Shown: positions 1-9,273, numbered from the stretch's first letter. The stretch is DNA of 26,355 bases from Nemertoderma westbladi (GCA_032718475.1 JAUCBJ010001600.1:1-26355); one strand, 5' to 3'. Notes: generated by a model from the letters alone, not told the origin. Made by a program: numbers and translations.

Positions 1-2
1 TC

Positions 3-1355
3 ATACGTTTCGAATGTTTCCGGCGCTTTCTGACTCCGTTCCGTAACGTCGATAGTCAGTTCAAGGACCGCGCGCTGACCAAACTCAGTCTGAGAGACTC
101 AGCTGCGGAGAAACTGAGTAGCGCTGGATTTGCCGTGTTTCAAGACGTTTGTATACAGAACTTACATTCATCTGTTATACAAAGACCCCGAATACCTACA
201 GGTTATTCTGTCGTGGAAATACAGACAGTGGATCCACTTACTGAGACAGACGCACCCACTTCGTCTATACAGCTGGTGGATGAACCAGTATGCTTGGAAT
301 CAGAAGCGATTCAGCCTACAGCTTCCCGGAGCAGTGACAATGATTATGTCATAGAGTGGTATCAAGGTCCACAGCGTCTCACAGCGTACGATTATCGACA
401 CGCCAACTACGTTTCTCGAAAACGTTGTCGATTATGCGCATCGAGAGACCACTTCACTCCTCTAGACTCGAGCGTACCTTGTTCCTATTTCCTCGAACAA
501 CCGATGATGGAAATATATTGTGCTTATTGCCGGCTTAATAACTCTCATATATTTGCCGTCTGCCCACAATTTATGACTCAATGTCACTACTGTCAACTTA
601 AAGGACATGAAAGTTACAATTGTCCCTTTAATCGCGATTTAGAGAGCGTAGACGAGATGATCACCCTGCGATACATCCGAGCTTGGGAAGCGAACGCAGA
701 TTTACATTGCGAATCCCGACATCGCTATTACCCTGGACGAGCTTACGAGGGAGTTTACGCGTTCCATCCTTATCTCTTCGCGTCGATTGAACAGAAAACA
801 CGCGTACCAAGTTACGAGTTAATGAAGCGTGTTGGTGAGTGTATTTCCACCAAGTTTGTCAGAAAATACCTTAGAAACGTTAATCCTAATGATATAACCA
901 CATATCACCTGATCAATTTTATCCGTCAGGACCCTGAGTATGGCGACATCTTTGTGAACTCGCATCCTGAACTACAGGAAGTATCTCGGCGACCATATGA
1001 ATATCGAACACGAGAACGCGAGCTGGAGAGAACCATTAAACCGAGAAAGTTCCTCACCACTCACGGTCCACCCACCGCTAGTGTCCAGACGACCCGTCAA
1101 GGACCCGTAGGAGCTGCTGTCCTGAGACGCGCTCTAAAGGCCGTTAGACCTCGCTCCACTGAGGTTGATATTAATCAACCAGGTACTTCGACCGGCGGGT
1201 ATACCGATCGTAACCCTACACCTTCTGATGCAATTGTATTGCACCCTTCGCCTCGGAGCTACAGCCCTCCTCATAAAGTGGCTCGCCCCAAAGAGAAAAG
1301 GACTCTTGCTGGCCTCGGGAAACTGCGTAAACGCCGTCCGCGTAAGAAAGACTAA
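3..1355 (+). CDS. Zinc-knuckle protein of unknown family, 5' end outside window
   Basis: The frame is open from the window edge to a TAA at 1353-1355, so the 5' end is missing; no start can be chosen and the first ATG is not necessarily the start. Three consecutive Cys/His clusters are visible: C-x2-C-x4-H-x9-C (426-482), C-x2-C-x5-H-x4-C (519-563) and a canonical C-x2-C-x4-H-x4-C zinc knuckle (582-623). About 240 residues without recognisable motifs follow, then a Lys/Arg-rich tail (KRRPRKKD) that could act as a nuclear signal or bind nucleic acid. CCHC knuckles of this kind bind RNA or single-stranded DNA in Gag proteins, LINE ORF1 proteins and CNBP-like host proteins. No reverse transcriptase, protease or integrase motif follows before the family E fragment, which is on the other strand. 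It could be a retroelement ORF1/Gag, a domesticated derivative, or the last exon of a host gene. Product identity is unknown; that it is coding is fairly likely because the frame is long and has ordered Cys/His motifs. Confidence 0.6.
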   Translation: MRFECFRRFLTPFRNVDSQFKDRALTKLSLRDSAAEKLSSAGFAVFQDVCIQNLHSSVIQRPRIPTGYSVVEIQTVDPLTETDAPTSSIQLVDEPVCLESEAIQPTASRSSDNDYVIEWYQGPQRLTAYDYRHANYVSRKRCRLCASRDHFTPLDSSVPCSYFLEQPMMEIYCAYCRLNNSHIFAVCPQFMTQCHYCQLKGHESYNCPFNRDLESVDEMITLRYIRAWEANADLHCESRHRYYPGRAYEGVYAFHPYLFASIEQKTRVPSYELMKRVGECISTKFVRKYLRNVNPNDITTYHLINFIRQDPEYGDIFVNSHPELQEVSRRPYEYRTRERELERTIKPRKFLTTHGPPTASVQTTRQGPVGAAVLRRALKAVRPRSTEVDINQPGTSTGGYTDRNPTPSDAIVLHPSPRSYSPPHKVARPKEKRTLAGLGKLRKRRPRKKD

Positions 1356-2002
1356 CTGTTTAGAGTATCTTTAGGTTTTAGAAACTGTGATTTTTATATT
1401 TTATAGACTGAAAATCCCATTTTCTGGGAGCGGTGTAAAAGCCTTTGCTGAATTGCCCCGTTATTTTTATTATCTTTTACATTAAAATACTCTGTAGTTG
1501 ATTTAATAGGTGTAAGAGACCGTATTATTGCTGTATCGGTGTTTTTTAGAGGATCTAAGACCTATTTCCTCCGTATGTGTACTGTGAAAGGCATAGTTGA
1601 TGATTCTATGGCAATTCCATGACGCAAAGGGTGATAGCTACTCTTGAACAGTAGTTACTATGACTACGGTTAACAGCTGATATTCATACGTGTTGATTTT
1701 CTTTGTTCTACGGCGTCTCTCAGTTCAGTCAGCCAATCAGAGCATTTTTATGGCTCTTGTAGAGAAATTTCCTAGAAATCACGTAATGCTTTATGTGCAG
1801 TGTTTACATTCAGTCCTGAGCCAGGAGAGACCGGCTTGGAAATATTTTGTGCCTTTCTGTTTTTAGCTTAACACTAGTAGGCTTAATTATAAGGACATAT
1901 ATCCGTTATCAAACTAATGAACTAAACATAACTCAACTCAACAAACCATAACTGACTGATGATCTGCATGTACCACATACCTGTGCATACGTTTATATTG
2001 TT
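1356..2002. other. Gene-free stretch downstream of the zinc-knuckle frame
   Basis: No reading frame with recognisable content was found on either strand. The stretch presumably begins with the 3' untranslated region of the preceding frame. A possible weak polyadenylation hexamer variant (ATTAAA) lies near 1481. No repeat structure was noticed. Confidence 0.4.
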
Positions 2003-2935
2003 ATACTGCTATTTACTGTCGGTTCTTCATAATATGGTTGATGAATTATTATATTTGGAATAACGATAAATAACCCCGAAAACCCAATATTCTTGATATA
2101 CCGAAGGTAAGAGAGAAAGGTTATATATAACGATTGTGACTTATGTTAAAGTGGTTTGAAGTGAATCTAATGTTATTTGATAGACCCTACATGAGTCGGT
2201 CCGTGTTCCTTTTATATGTGACTAAAATCAGTGAAGATCGGCAGATTAGTGTGCAGTATTGTGCAGCATTGTGTATGAGTGAGACTGATAACGAAGCATT
2301 TCCTAAAGAATGCGCCATATATGTGAATTATAACTAAGCCATATCGTTGTGAGTAGTTTAAGTCATAACTCTGTTTATATAGATAGAGCGCCACGTCCTA
2401 AAGGAACTGTTAATATTCCCCGAAGGTGAATAATATTGTCAGAGATTATATAATACTGTCAGTCGAATAATACATTAAGCTTACATAGCAATAAGATTAA
2501 GCCGTCGAACCCAATCTCCCGGGTATATCCAGCGGGTGAATGATCGCGCACAGATTGGTTTCGACTAGTGTAGTGAATTAAATACTTGTCATAGGCTAAA
2601 AGTGATTTATTATCTAGAAGACATCCTAATTTGGCGGGTTAAACTGCCAAAGGTCTGAAAGCGCGAACAATATGACTAGATCATCAGCATACATTATGAT
2701 CCAAATTGATGCGAATATGAGATAGGCTGGTAGGTCTGATACAAAAAGACTAAAAAGTAAAGGAGACAGTTTATCGCCTTGTACAACTCCAATTGTTTGA
2801 GTAATAGGCTCCAGAATGTGAACTCCAACACAGATATATATGTAGTTGATAGCGATCATAGACCAGATAGCGATAATAAACTTTCGACTTACTCCGAGTA
2901 ATATATCTCAGCTATTTCATCCCATCAAAATTCAA
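2003..2935 (-). mobile_element. Family E LINE, 3' fragment (copy E1)
   Basis: Read on the minus strand, this is the end of a reverse transcriptase gene followed by about 620 bases of 3' region. The segment 2003-2665 matches, in inverted orientation and with moderate divergence, the segment 20659-21335 (copy E2). Landmarks found in both include the blocks around GGCGGGTTAAACTGCC, ATATCCAGCGGGTGAATG and GACGTGGCGCTCTATCTAT. Copy E1 reaches further 5' than E2, into RT coding sequence, and fades near 2935. The 3' boundary at about 2003 is where similarity to E2 stops. The family within the LINEs was not identified. Both boundaries come from hand alignment and may be off by some tens of bases. Confidence 0.7.
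2626..2930 (-). pseudogene. LINE reverse transcriptase fragment (family E)
   Basis: The minus-strand frame contains two adjacent RT signatures in the right order and spacing: GVVQGDKLSPLLFSLFVSDL (motif B, template grip) and MYADDLVIL (motif C, the catalytic YADD box). Upstream, the open frame 2626-2859 continues without a stop as far as about 2895 with plausible RT residues (GVSRKFIIAIWSM). It then needs an apparent 2-base shift near 2898 to join further RT-like residues (FWDEIAEI). Fingers, motif A and the endonuclease are absent and the thumb is not recognisable, so this is a dead fragment. Confidence 0.7.
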
Positions 2936-3831
2936 AAGTTTTTATATTTTTGGAATCCTTGTATGCAGGTGCAGGCGGACCCGAGTGTGTGCAGCGCCCA
3001 GGGCCAAATCAAACTACAACCCCCCAACCCCCCACCACCCATTTTAAATGTGCAGTTTTTAATTGCAATTTTTGTATCTCTGTTAACCATAATTTTGGTT
3101 AACAGAGTTAAACAATTAACAATTGAAGAAAATAAATTAAAAGATAAAATTAAAAAATTAAAACAATTAAACAATTAAATTATTTTATTGAATGTCACCA
3201 CTAGACCATGCTGCTGCTTATTATGACCAAACCATAATATTAATTAATAATTAATATAATTAATTACAGTTGCATTAACAGCTCAACTCCAATTATTCAT
3301 TTATTTACCTGTTTCTTCATTACGCGTAATTAATATTTTAGAATTGAGTAAAAAACATTAGAATTATATAGATTTACGTGTCAAAATGTATATATACGTA
3401 TATATTGGTGTAAAATTTAAAACGGTTTTCAGATTCGGAATCTTCAACAGAAGGCGGTTCTAATGTTATCTAGATTACATTCCAAGCCAACAAAGATGGT
3501 TAAATATTTATAAACACCCATTTTTATCTATGTTGCATCTAAATAAAATATTTCAATATTGAATAATCCGGCCATGCCAGCAGTAAGAAGTAGCATTTGA
3601 TTGAAGTTTGAAAATAAATTTGGGGGCGGGCTCCGACTTAAGGGAGATTGTGTAATATATGGTGTCATAAATGGGTGTGGAGCGAGCAACGAAGTGGGCG
3701 ACCTATTTCAGAGAATCTCGGGAAAATTAAACCTAACGTGTTTAGACCATCCCTGGACTGGTACGCATGTAGTCTGTCGAAGTCTGAAATAGTATTTACG
3801 TGAGTGGACTCAACAGTTCACCCGTATGGAC
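2936..3831. other. AT-rich stretch without a supported gene
   Basis: Two short open frames cross this stretch, but they have low-complexity Lys/Asn/Ile-rich composition and no domain. It holds a perfect 12-bp hairpin (separate entry), a C-rich patch near 3021-3050 and A+T-rich runs at 3240-3265 and 3390-3420. Nothing else is recognisable. Confidence 0.4.
3078..3107. repeat. Perfect inverted repeat, 12-bp arms
   Basis: CTCTGTTAACCA (3078-3089) pairs perfectly with TGGTTAACAGAG (3096-3107) around the 6-base loop TAATTT. A Lys/Asn-coding A-rich run follows. It could be a remnant of a small inverted-repeat element or a chance hairpin in AT-rich DNA; no flanking duplication was identified. Confidence 0.5.
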
Positions 3832-3840
3832 TCTGACTGA
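3832..3840. repeat. Target-site duplication, left copy (TCTGACTGA)
   Basis: TCTGACTGA occurs here directly before the 3' end of LINE copy A and again at 5663-5671 directly after its 5'-truncated end. A matched 9-bp pair at both junctions is expected of target-primed reverse transcription. Confidence 0.8.
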
Positions 3841-5662
3841 CTACTACTAGGATCGGCATGCTGCATTGCAGCTGCATTTTTAAGAATGCTGTGCCGGCTT
3901 GTCTACAAAATTGCACCGCCACAACTCCCTATCACCCATGACATTTGCTAGATCATCCGCATCTTTAAGGCCAGTGTCCTTTAAGATGCGTCTCAAGAAA
4001 GTCATGGGCTGTCCACCATGCTTATTCACTCCATGAGGCTGCCAAAGTACAAGATTATGCACTGGCTGGTCCTCACGGCGAAAGCAATGTCCTGCAAAGC
4101 GGAGGCGATTTTGTTCTAGTGTCAAGCTTGGGGGAACCAATGAGACACCTCCAATGTTATATAGAGTCTGGTTGGAGATGTGTGCATTGTACTTGACACA
4201 ATGTACCCGGCGTAGCATTCTTGTGAATGTGCCATCCAGAGATTTGGTGTCCTCAGCAGTTAGAGCCCAGCATGGACTCCCGTAGAGGAGTACTGGAACT
4301 ACTGCTGCTCTAAATAATCGGACCTTAAGTTTCCGATTAATTCTAGGTGACTTCCAAATCCTGGAAAGCCTATTCAAGGCTGCCCATGCCTTTCCCTTAC
4401 GTATTCGAAGGTCCTCACCTGACTTCCGGATCCATGATCCCAGGTAACAGAAGTCGTCCACATGCTCAAGCATACCATCCTTTGAGCTTATGCTCATCCG
4501 ATCAGAGACTTGCTGAGGACTTTCAAAGTTAACTGTCAGAATTTTGGTCTTTCTGGAGTTAATAAAAAGACCAACACTAGAAGCAGCATGTTCTAATGAG
4601 CTGAGGAGCCGCTGGGCTCCCTCTAATGATTCTGAGAGTACTCCTAAGTCATCAGCAAAGTCTAGATCAGTTAGGTACTTGGCAGGATTTCCTCGACTTC
4701 TGGAGCCAGTAGGTGGAGTTATCATCACCCCATCATCATTATGATGATCTAAGGACATGCGTAGAACATAGTCAACCACAATAATGAACAAGAATGGTGC
4801 AAGTGTGTCTCCTTGGAGGACGCCCCATAACACTTCAAATGGTTCTGTGTCACCGTCAACAGTAGACACAAATGTTGTCGAACCATCGTATACTGATCTG
4901 ATTGCTGCAATAATTTCATCAGGAATCCCATATAATGAAAGTATGCTGAACATACGTGAGCGAGAGACTGAATCAAATGCCTTGAAGAAGTCAACAAAGA
5001 TAACAGCCAGATGCCTGTCTTTCTTTTTTGATAACTCTTCAATTATCCTTCTAAGTGCCAAAATGGGCTCCATGGTCCCACGACCTTTACGGAACCCATT
5101 CTGATTTCCACGTAGCAGTCTCTCAATGGGATCCCTGATGCGATATAATAGAATTCTATTGTATAGTTTTGCAGCAATCGAGATCAATGAGATTCCCCGA
5201 AAAGAACCATAGAGTGTTAGGTTGCCCTTCTTGGGAACTGGCACCAACTTATTTGTTTTCATTTCTTGTGGGACTCTTGTTGTACGGTACATGTCTACTA
5301 TGATGGGATAGATGAGCTTTAAACACTCAGGTATTTTAAAGACCTCAGGGGGAACACCATCTACTCCACTGGCACGATTGGTCTTAATGCTCTTTGCAGC
5401 AGCCTTCACTTCTGCAAAGGAGATATCGCCAATGGGAATATCTGGGAGTACAGACTCAGACACTTTTACTTCTATAAAGTTATCAGGCAATACCCTGTCA
5501 TTATTGAGGAGCTTTTCAAAGTGGGCTTTCCAACCATTGAGGCGATCGGCTGGTGATTCAGCCTTAACCTTGGTGGTTGGTTGGCTTTTCCGCCCAGTAA
5601 GCAGATTGATCGATTTCCATGCCTGGGATGATTGCCTGCTGTCGTCAGCATCAGCGTCAGCA
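3841..5662 (-). mobile_element. RTE-like LINE, 5'-truncated copy A
   Basis: The element lies on the minus strand, with its 3' end (short TAG-repeat tail, plus-strand CTACTACTAGG) at 3841. Over about 1.57 kb shared with copy B (16509 onward) I saw only about six substitutions, so the two are more than 99% identical. Similarity to B ends at about 5653. The last ten or so bases before the right duplication (about 5653-5662) repeat part of the adjacent CGTCAGCATC sequence, which looks like filler DNA at the 5' junction. Unlike B, copy A keeps the 246 bp (4774-5019, up to a 3-base ambiguity) coding RT motifs A and B. It is a recent, 5'-truncated and hence immobile insertion. Confidence 0.88.
3880..5652 (-). 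pseudogene. Endonuclease-less RT fragment of LINE copy A
   Basis: The minus-strand frame is open from the truncation point to a TAA at 3880-3882. It contains the RT in order: fingers (NRASGVDGVPPEVFK, then PVPKKGN), motif A FVDFFKAFDS, motif B GVLQGDTLAPFLF, motif C DLDFADDLGVLS, then the thumb/connection region and a C-terminal part with AALNRLSRIWKSP and LRFAGHCFRRED. The apurinic-type endonuclease found in copy B is missing because of the 5' truncation. Motif A has FF where related elements usually have FK(K). With no promoter or endonuclease, the fragment is called a pseudogene even though the RT frame is intact. The C-terminal region and single-ORF layout point to an RTE-like or related clade; a tree would be needed to place it. 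Confidence 0.85.
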
Positions 5663-5671
5663 TCTGACTGA
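5663..5671. repeat. Target-site duplication, right copy (TCTGACTGA)
   Basis: Identical to 3832-3840; it marks the 5'-truncated end of LINE copy A. The base before it differs from the left copy (A versus C), which limits the duplication to 9 bp. Confidence 0.8.
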
Positions 5672-6341
5672 AGGATACAGTTGTTGTAATATTTATTAAT
5701 TTATTTATATATTATTAATTTATTAATTGTAAAGTTTATTCGGATCCATTTTGCTCTTGAGGTAAATCCTATGTATTAGCCTCACTGGGACATCACTGCT
5801 TATCTAGATTACTTTTGTTTGGAAAATGATACAAGCCTCCATCCAAATTGTTAACAATGGTTGTAGATTCCCTACATAGAATTATCGAATACGCGGCCTC
5901 GAAAAAATATGTTTTTACTATTCCTTCAAAATGAGGATTATAAAGTTGAACAAAAATGCTACTTTTATTTTATAAAATAAATAGTTACAGTATTGCGAAA
6001 AACAACTTATATCATATAAATTATTGGCTCAATTGTAGGACTAATCCCATCAAATATATAGGCTACGGAGGACGACGTTCTGTAGCCTCCTTTTTATCCG
6101 TATAGTGATTTTGGAATCACATTTTATATACTGTATTTTAAAAAAAACCTTACAAAATATTTAACCCAATCTGCGAGTGAATTAATAAATATAATAATAA
6201 TAATAACATTGGCAACTACATCAGTTGTGGGGTGTGTCCACGTGCTGTAATGTGTACGCAGATACTTTATTTATAACATTACTAGGCCCAAATTATTGTT
6301 TTATAGTTGCTGTGGGTTCTGAAGTTAGTTATTTTCTAGAA
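5672..6341. other. Intergenic stretch upstream of the fibrinogen-like gene
   Basis: About 670 bases with no supported reading frame. It contains TTAATTTATT-type AT-rich runs near 5690-5730, a short inverted repeat AGGCTAC/GTAGCCT (6060-6066/6082-6088) and AT-rich sequence up to the TATA box. It is the likely place for proximal regulatory elements of the downstream gene, but no specific binding site was recognised. Confidence 0.4.
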
Positions 6342-6350
6342 TATAAAAAT
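6342..6350 (+). promoter_or_regulatory. Candidate TATA box of the fibrinogen-like gene
   Basis: TATAAAAAT lies 79 bases before the ATG at 6421. At the usual spacing, transcription would start near 6370 and leave a 5' leader of roughly 50 bases with no need for an upstream exon. The match may be chance in AT-rich DNA. Confidence 0.4.
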
Positions 6351-6420
6351 CTACTGTATAATTACCTATTAACAAAAACGGAACATTATAGGTATTCGCA
6401 CAACTGATAGAAAAGTGACA

Positions 6421-8838
6421 ATGGGAGATTCGGGAAGAAGACTACCTCGGCAGTATATAAGTAGCTATATCGATCCCTCGGAAAATGTGTATAACAATGT
6501 TGATGGTCAATTGGGTGAGGCTGGGGGTAGATGGGAAGAGGGAGTCGAAGATATTGCGGGTCAAAATCAATATGTGGGTCAAGAATATAAGGTCTATAAT
6601 TTTGATGGTCAAGAACATAAGGTTTATAATGTAGATGGCCAAGAATATGTGGTTCAAAACATTGATGGTCAAGATTATGTCGTAAATAATATTGGAGGCG
6701 AAAATTTAAATGAGGTTAATAATAATATTGATGGTGTAAATGGAAACGTGGTTAATCATATTGAGTACCAACATGGAAATGTGGATAATCATATCCAGGG
6801 TCAAGAATGTATGGGTTATAATATTGAAGGTCAAGAATATAAGGTTTATAATATTGAAGGTCAAGAATATAAGGTTTATAATGTAGATGGCCAAGAATAT
6901 GTGGTTCAAAACATTGATGGTGAAGACTATGTCGTAAATAATATTGGAGGCGAAAATTTAAATGAGGTTAATAAGCAGGGACAAAGTGGAAGAGTTGCTA
7001 ATGATATGGTGGGTCAAAGTGGAAGAGTTGCTAATGATATGGTGGGTCAAAATCGAAATGTGGTTAATATGGTGGGTCAAAGTGGAAGAGTTGCTAATAA
7101 TATGGTGGGTCAAAATCGAAATGTGGTTAATATGGTGGGTCAAAGTGGAAGAGTTACTAATGATATGGTGGGTCAAAATCGAAATGTGGTTAATATGGTG
7201 GGTCAAAGTGGAAGAGTTGCTAATAATATGGTGGGTCAAAATCGAAATGTGGTTAATATGGTGGGTCAAAATGGAAGAATTGCTAATGATATGGTGGTTC
7301 AAAATCGAAATGTGGTTAATATGCAGGGTCAAAATGGAAGAGTTGCTAATGATATAGTGGGTCAAAGTGGAAGAGTTGTTAATGATATGGTGGGTCAAAA
7401 TCGAAATGTGGTTAATATGGTGGGTCAAAGTGGAAGAGTTGCTAATGACATGGTGGGTCAAAATCGAAATGTGGTTAATATGGTGGGTCAAAGTGGAGGA
7501 GTTGTTAATGATATGGTGGGTCAAAATCGAAATGTGGTTAATAAGCAGGGTCAAAGTGGAAGAGTTGCTAATGACATGGTGGGTCAAAATCGAAATGTAG
7601 TTAATATGCAGGGTCAAAGTGGAGGAGTTGTTAATGATATGGTGGGTCAAAATCTAAATGTGGTTAATATGCAGGGTCAAAGTGGAGGAGTTGTTAATGA
7701 TATGGTGGGTCAAAATCGAAATGTGGTTAATAAGGTGGGTCAAAGTAGAGGAGTTGTTAATGATATGGTGGGTCAAAATCGAATTGTGGTTAATAAGGTG
7801 GGTCAAAGTGGAGGAGTTGTTAATGATATGGTGGGTCAAAGTGGAAGAGTTGTTAATGATATCGTAGGTCAAAGTGGAAGAGTTGTTAATGATATCGTGG
7901 GTCAAAATCAAAATGTGGTTAATGATATAGTGCGACAAAATGGTGATGTGGTTTATGGTGATGATATTGGGGATCAGAAGGAAGAAATTGGGAGAGATAG
8001 TGTTGAAGATAGGAAGGACAGTGGCAGTGATGTTGGCTTCACAAATAAAGAAAATATCTTTGCATTGCTAAAGAGAATTAGTGTACAATTACTAAGTAGG
8101 CCTACAAGACGGTTTTGGTTGGTTCTTGTGCTAATTACCTCAGTGTCGTGCAATGTGTTAACGTTTACTTTGATGATACATTTCATAATACAGATTTTAT
8201 CGTTCGATTTTCCATGCACAGATGTGTCAAATAATGAAACTATTTCCGCTACCCGATTTGGATTCAATGAAAAGGTCAAATGCGAAGGACCGTGGTTAGT
8301 CATAATGGAAAGGGATAGTGAAAAGGGTGATGAGACATTTAAACAAAGTTGCCAAGATAACAAATACGTTGACGGTTTCCGTGGAGATAGCGGGTATTGG
8401 GTGGGATTAGATAAATTATCGAATCTGACCAAAGATGGAGTTGTCTCCCTTCGAATTGATGTAATTTTTGGGGAAAAAGTGAGTTACTCCACTGAATATT
8501 CGAGATTCATTGTTGGAAACAGCACGGATTACCGCCTGATTGTCGACGGTTACAAAGTAACCGGGAATTTAGACAACGCTGGGAATTGGAGCGATTTCAT
8601 GTCATCTTACAACAACAGCGTATTCCCTGATAAACGAAATTGCGATGATAGTTGCGTTACTGATTGTGGTACTTGGTGGAAAATCGGAAAGAAACAAGGC
8701 ATCAGGGTAGACTTTAACGGAATTGTTGCAAGCGGAATAACAGGCCTACCTATATACATGTGGAATAATATAAGTAAAACATTCGTAGATACCACATATA
8801 TTGAAAAAGTTTCAATGAAAATCAAAAGAATCTCGTAG
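6421..8838 (+). CDS. Type II membrane protein with tandem repeats and fibrinogen-like C-terminal domain
   Basis: This is an 805-residue single-exon frame. The ATG at 6421 is chosen because it is the first ATG and has A at -3 and G at +4; the GTG two codons earlier is not a plausible animal start. Residues 1-46 are polar, with no signal peptide. Residues 47-515 are about 45 units of 10-12 residues with the pattern G-Q-x-x-x-V-x-N-(D)-hydrophobic. Residues 520-564 are charged and end in a basic RPTRR. Residues 565-592 (FWLVLVLITSVSCNV onward) form one membrane segment. From about residue 610 to 804 is a divergent fibrinogen-related domain: WLVIMERDSEKG, GYWVGLDKLSNLT, YRLIVDGY, CVTDCGTWWK and a terminal MKIKR all align in order with known family landmarks (WTVIQRR, FWLGLDxIHxLT, CAxxxxGgWWY, MKIRP). 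All six N-glycosylation sequons (NET, NLT, NST, NWS, NNS, NIS) lie after the membrane segment. With the basic residues before that segment, this indicates the N-terminus inside and the fibrinogen-like domain outside. Fibrinogen-related domains bind glycans or protein ligands in innate recognition and cell adhesion; the ligand here is unknown. The usual calcium-site residues are poorly conserved. Confidence 0.82.
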   Translation: MGDSGRRLPRQYISSYIDPSENVYNNVDGQLGEAGGRWEEGVEDIAGQNQYVGQEYKVYNFDGQEHKVYNVDGQEYVVQNIDGQDYVVNNIGGENLNEVNNNIDGVNGNVVNHIEYQHGNVDNHIQGQECMGYNIEGQEYKVYNIEGQEYKVYNVDGQEYVVQNIDGEDYVVNNIGGENLNEVNKQGQSGRVANDMVGQSGRVANDMVGQNRNVVNMVGQSGRVANNMVGQNRNVVNMVGQSGRVTNDMVGQNRNVVNMVGQSGRVANNMVGQNRNVVNMVGQNGRIANDMVVQNRNVVNMQGQNGRVANDIVGQSGRVVNDMVGQNRNVVNMVGQSGRVANDMVGQNRNVVNMVGQSGGVVNDMVGQNRNVVNKQGQSGRVANDMVGQNRNVVNMQGQSGGVVNDMVGQNLNVVNMQGQSGGVVNDMVGQNRNVVNKVGQSRGVVNDMVGQNRIVVNKVGQSGGVVNDMVGQSGRVVNDIVGQSGRVVNDIVGQNQNVVNDIVRQNGDVVYGDDIGDQKEEIGRDSVEDRKDSGSDVGFTNKENIFALLKRISVQLLSRPTRRFWLVLVLITSVSCNVLTFTLMIHFIIQILSFDFPCTDVSNNETISATRFGFNEKVKCEGPWLVIMERDSEKGDETFKQSCQDNKYVDGFRGDSGYWVGLDKLSNLTKDGVVSLRIDVIFGEKVSYSTEYSRFIVGNSTDYRLIVDGYKVTGNLDNAGNWSDFMSSYNNSVFPDKRNCDDSCVTDCGTWWKIGKKQGIRVDFNGIVASGITGLPIYMWNNISKTFVDTTYIEKVSMKIKRIS
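6559..7965 (+). repeat. In-frame tandem repeat array inside the fibrinogen-like gene
   Basis: The first part (to about 6960) has diverged 10-residue units such as GQEYKVYNVD, GQEYVVQNID and GQDYVVNNIG, and a block of them is itself duplicated. From about 6976 an alternating 33-nt unit (GQSGRVANDMV) and 30-nt unit (GQNRNVVNMV) make a 63-nt higher-order repeat that is nearly identical at DNA level, with a few R/G, A/V and M/K/I changes. Every unit length is a multiple of three, so copy changes would preserve the frame. The homogeneity suggests recent unequal exchange or replication slippage. Confidence 0.9.
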
Positions 8839-9232
8839 AAGAACTAAAAGGAGCGTTAGAGGTACTACAGTACATGAATTATTACCAAAACCGGGATTAT
8901 GTGTTCGGTGTACCGGTGGACAGTTTGTTTTAGCAACTACACCACGACACGTAACATAGTATCAATTTCTGATGACACGGACACCCCATATTTTTACAAA
9001 ACTTAATCCCATTGCTTGACATTTGAAACACAATTACTGCAGTAAAACTCACAATCGATGTCCACATGGAACCACATTTTTCGATTGTGTCTCTTTTTAT
9101 CTGAGCGTTTTATAAAAATGCGAAATATGTAAAATGTACAACAATGTCTGAAATTCGTGAACGAATATAGCTGAGATATAGGCTTACGAAGATTCCGAGA
9201 ATTATCGTTCGCTAGGGGTATTTATTCTATTG
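8839..9232 (+). other. Probable 3' untranslated region of the fibrinogen-like gene
   Basis: About 390 bases between the TAG stop (8836-8838) and the AATAAA at 9233. No reading frame of interest is present on either strand. Assigned by position only. Confidence 0.45.
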
Positions 9233-9238
9233 AATAAA
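9233..9238 (+). terminator. Candidate polyadenylation signal (AATAAA)
   Basis: AATAAA within GAATAAATAAAC, 395 bases after the stop codon of the fibrinogen-like gene. It is the nearest canonical signal noticed downstream. Cleavage would be expected about 10-30 bases later. Confidence 0.5.
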
Positions 9239-9273
9239 TAAACATCATTCTGGAATATTTTATATAGGGGCCG

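Noticed and set aside
2846-3178. 110-codon plus-strand frame with a hydrophobic stretch and a Lys-rich helix
   Set aside because: Its left end overlaps the LINE E fragment on the other strand, its middle is a C-run and its end is A-rich low-complexity DNA containing a perfect hairpin. The apparent membrane segment is a by-product of AT-rich sequence.
3601-3792. 63-codon frame starting at a TTG
   Set aside because: No ATG, no domain, isolated in non-coding DNA next to the LINE insertion site.
4347-5671. Plus-strand open frames opposite LINE copy A (and the same frames opposite copy B at 17014-18212)
   Set aside because: They are antisense shadows of the RT gene; the same peptides appear in both copies because the DNA is nearly identical.
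6442-7938. Long open frames antisense to, or in other frames of, the repeat region (Ile/His/Asn/Ser-rich or Trp/Glu-rich)
   Set aside because: They are shadows of the in-frame tandem repeat: a 30/33-nt repeat keeps every frame free of stops. Only the plus frame with the ATG continues into a membrane segment and a domain.
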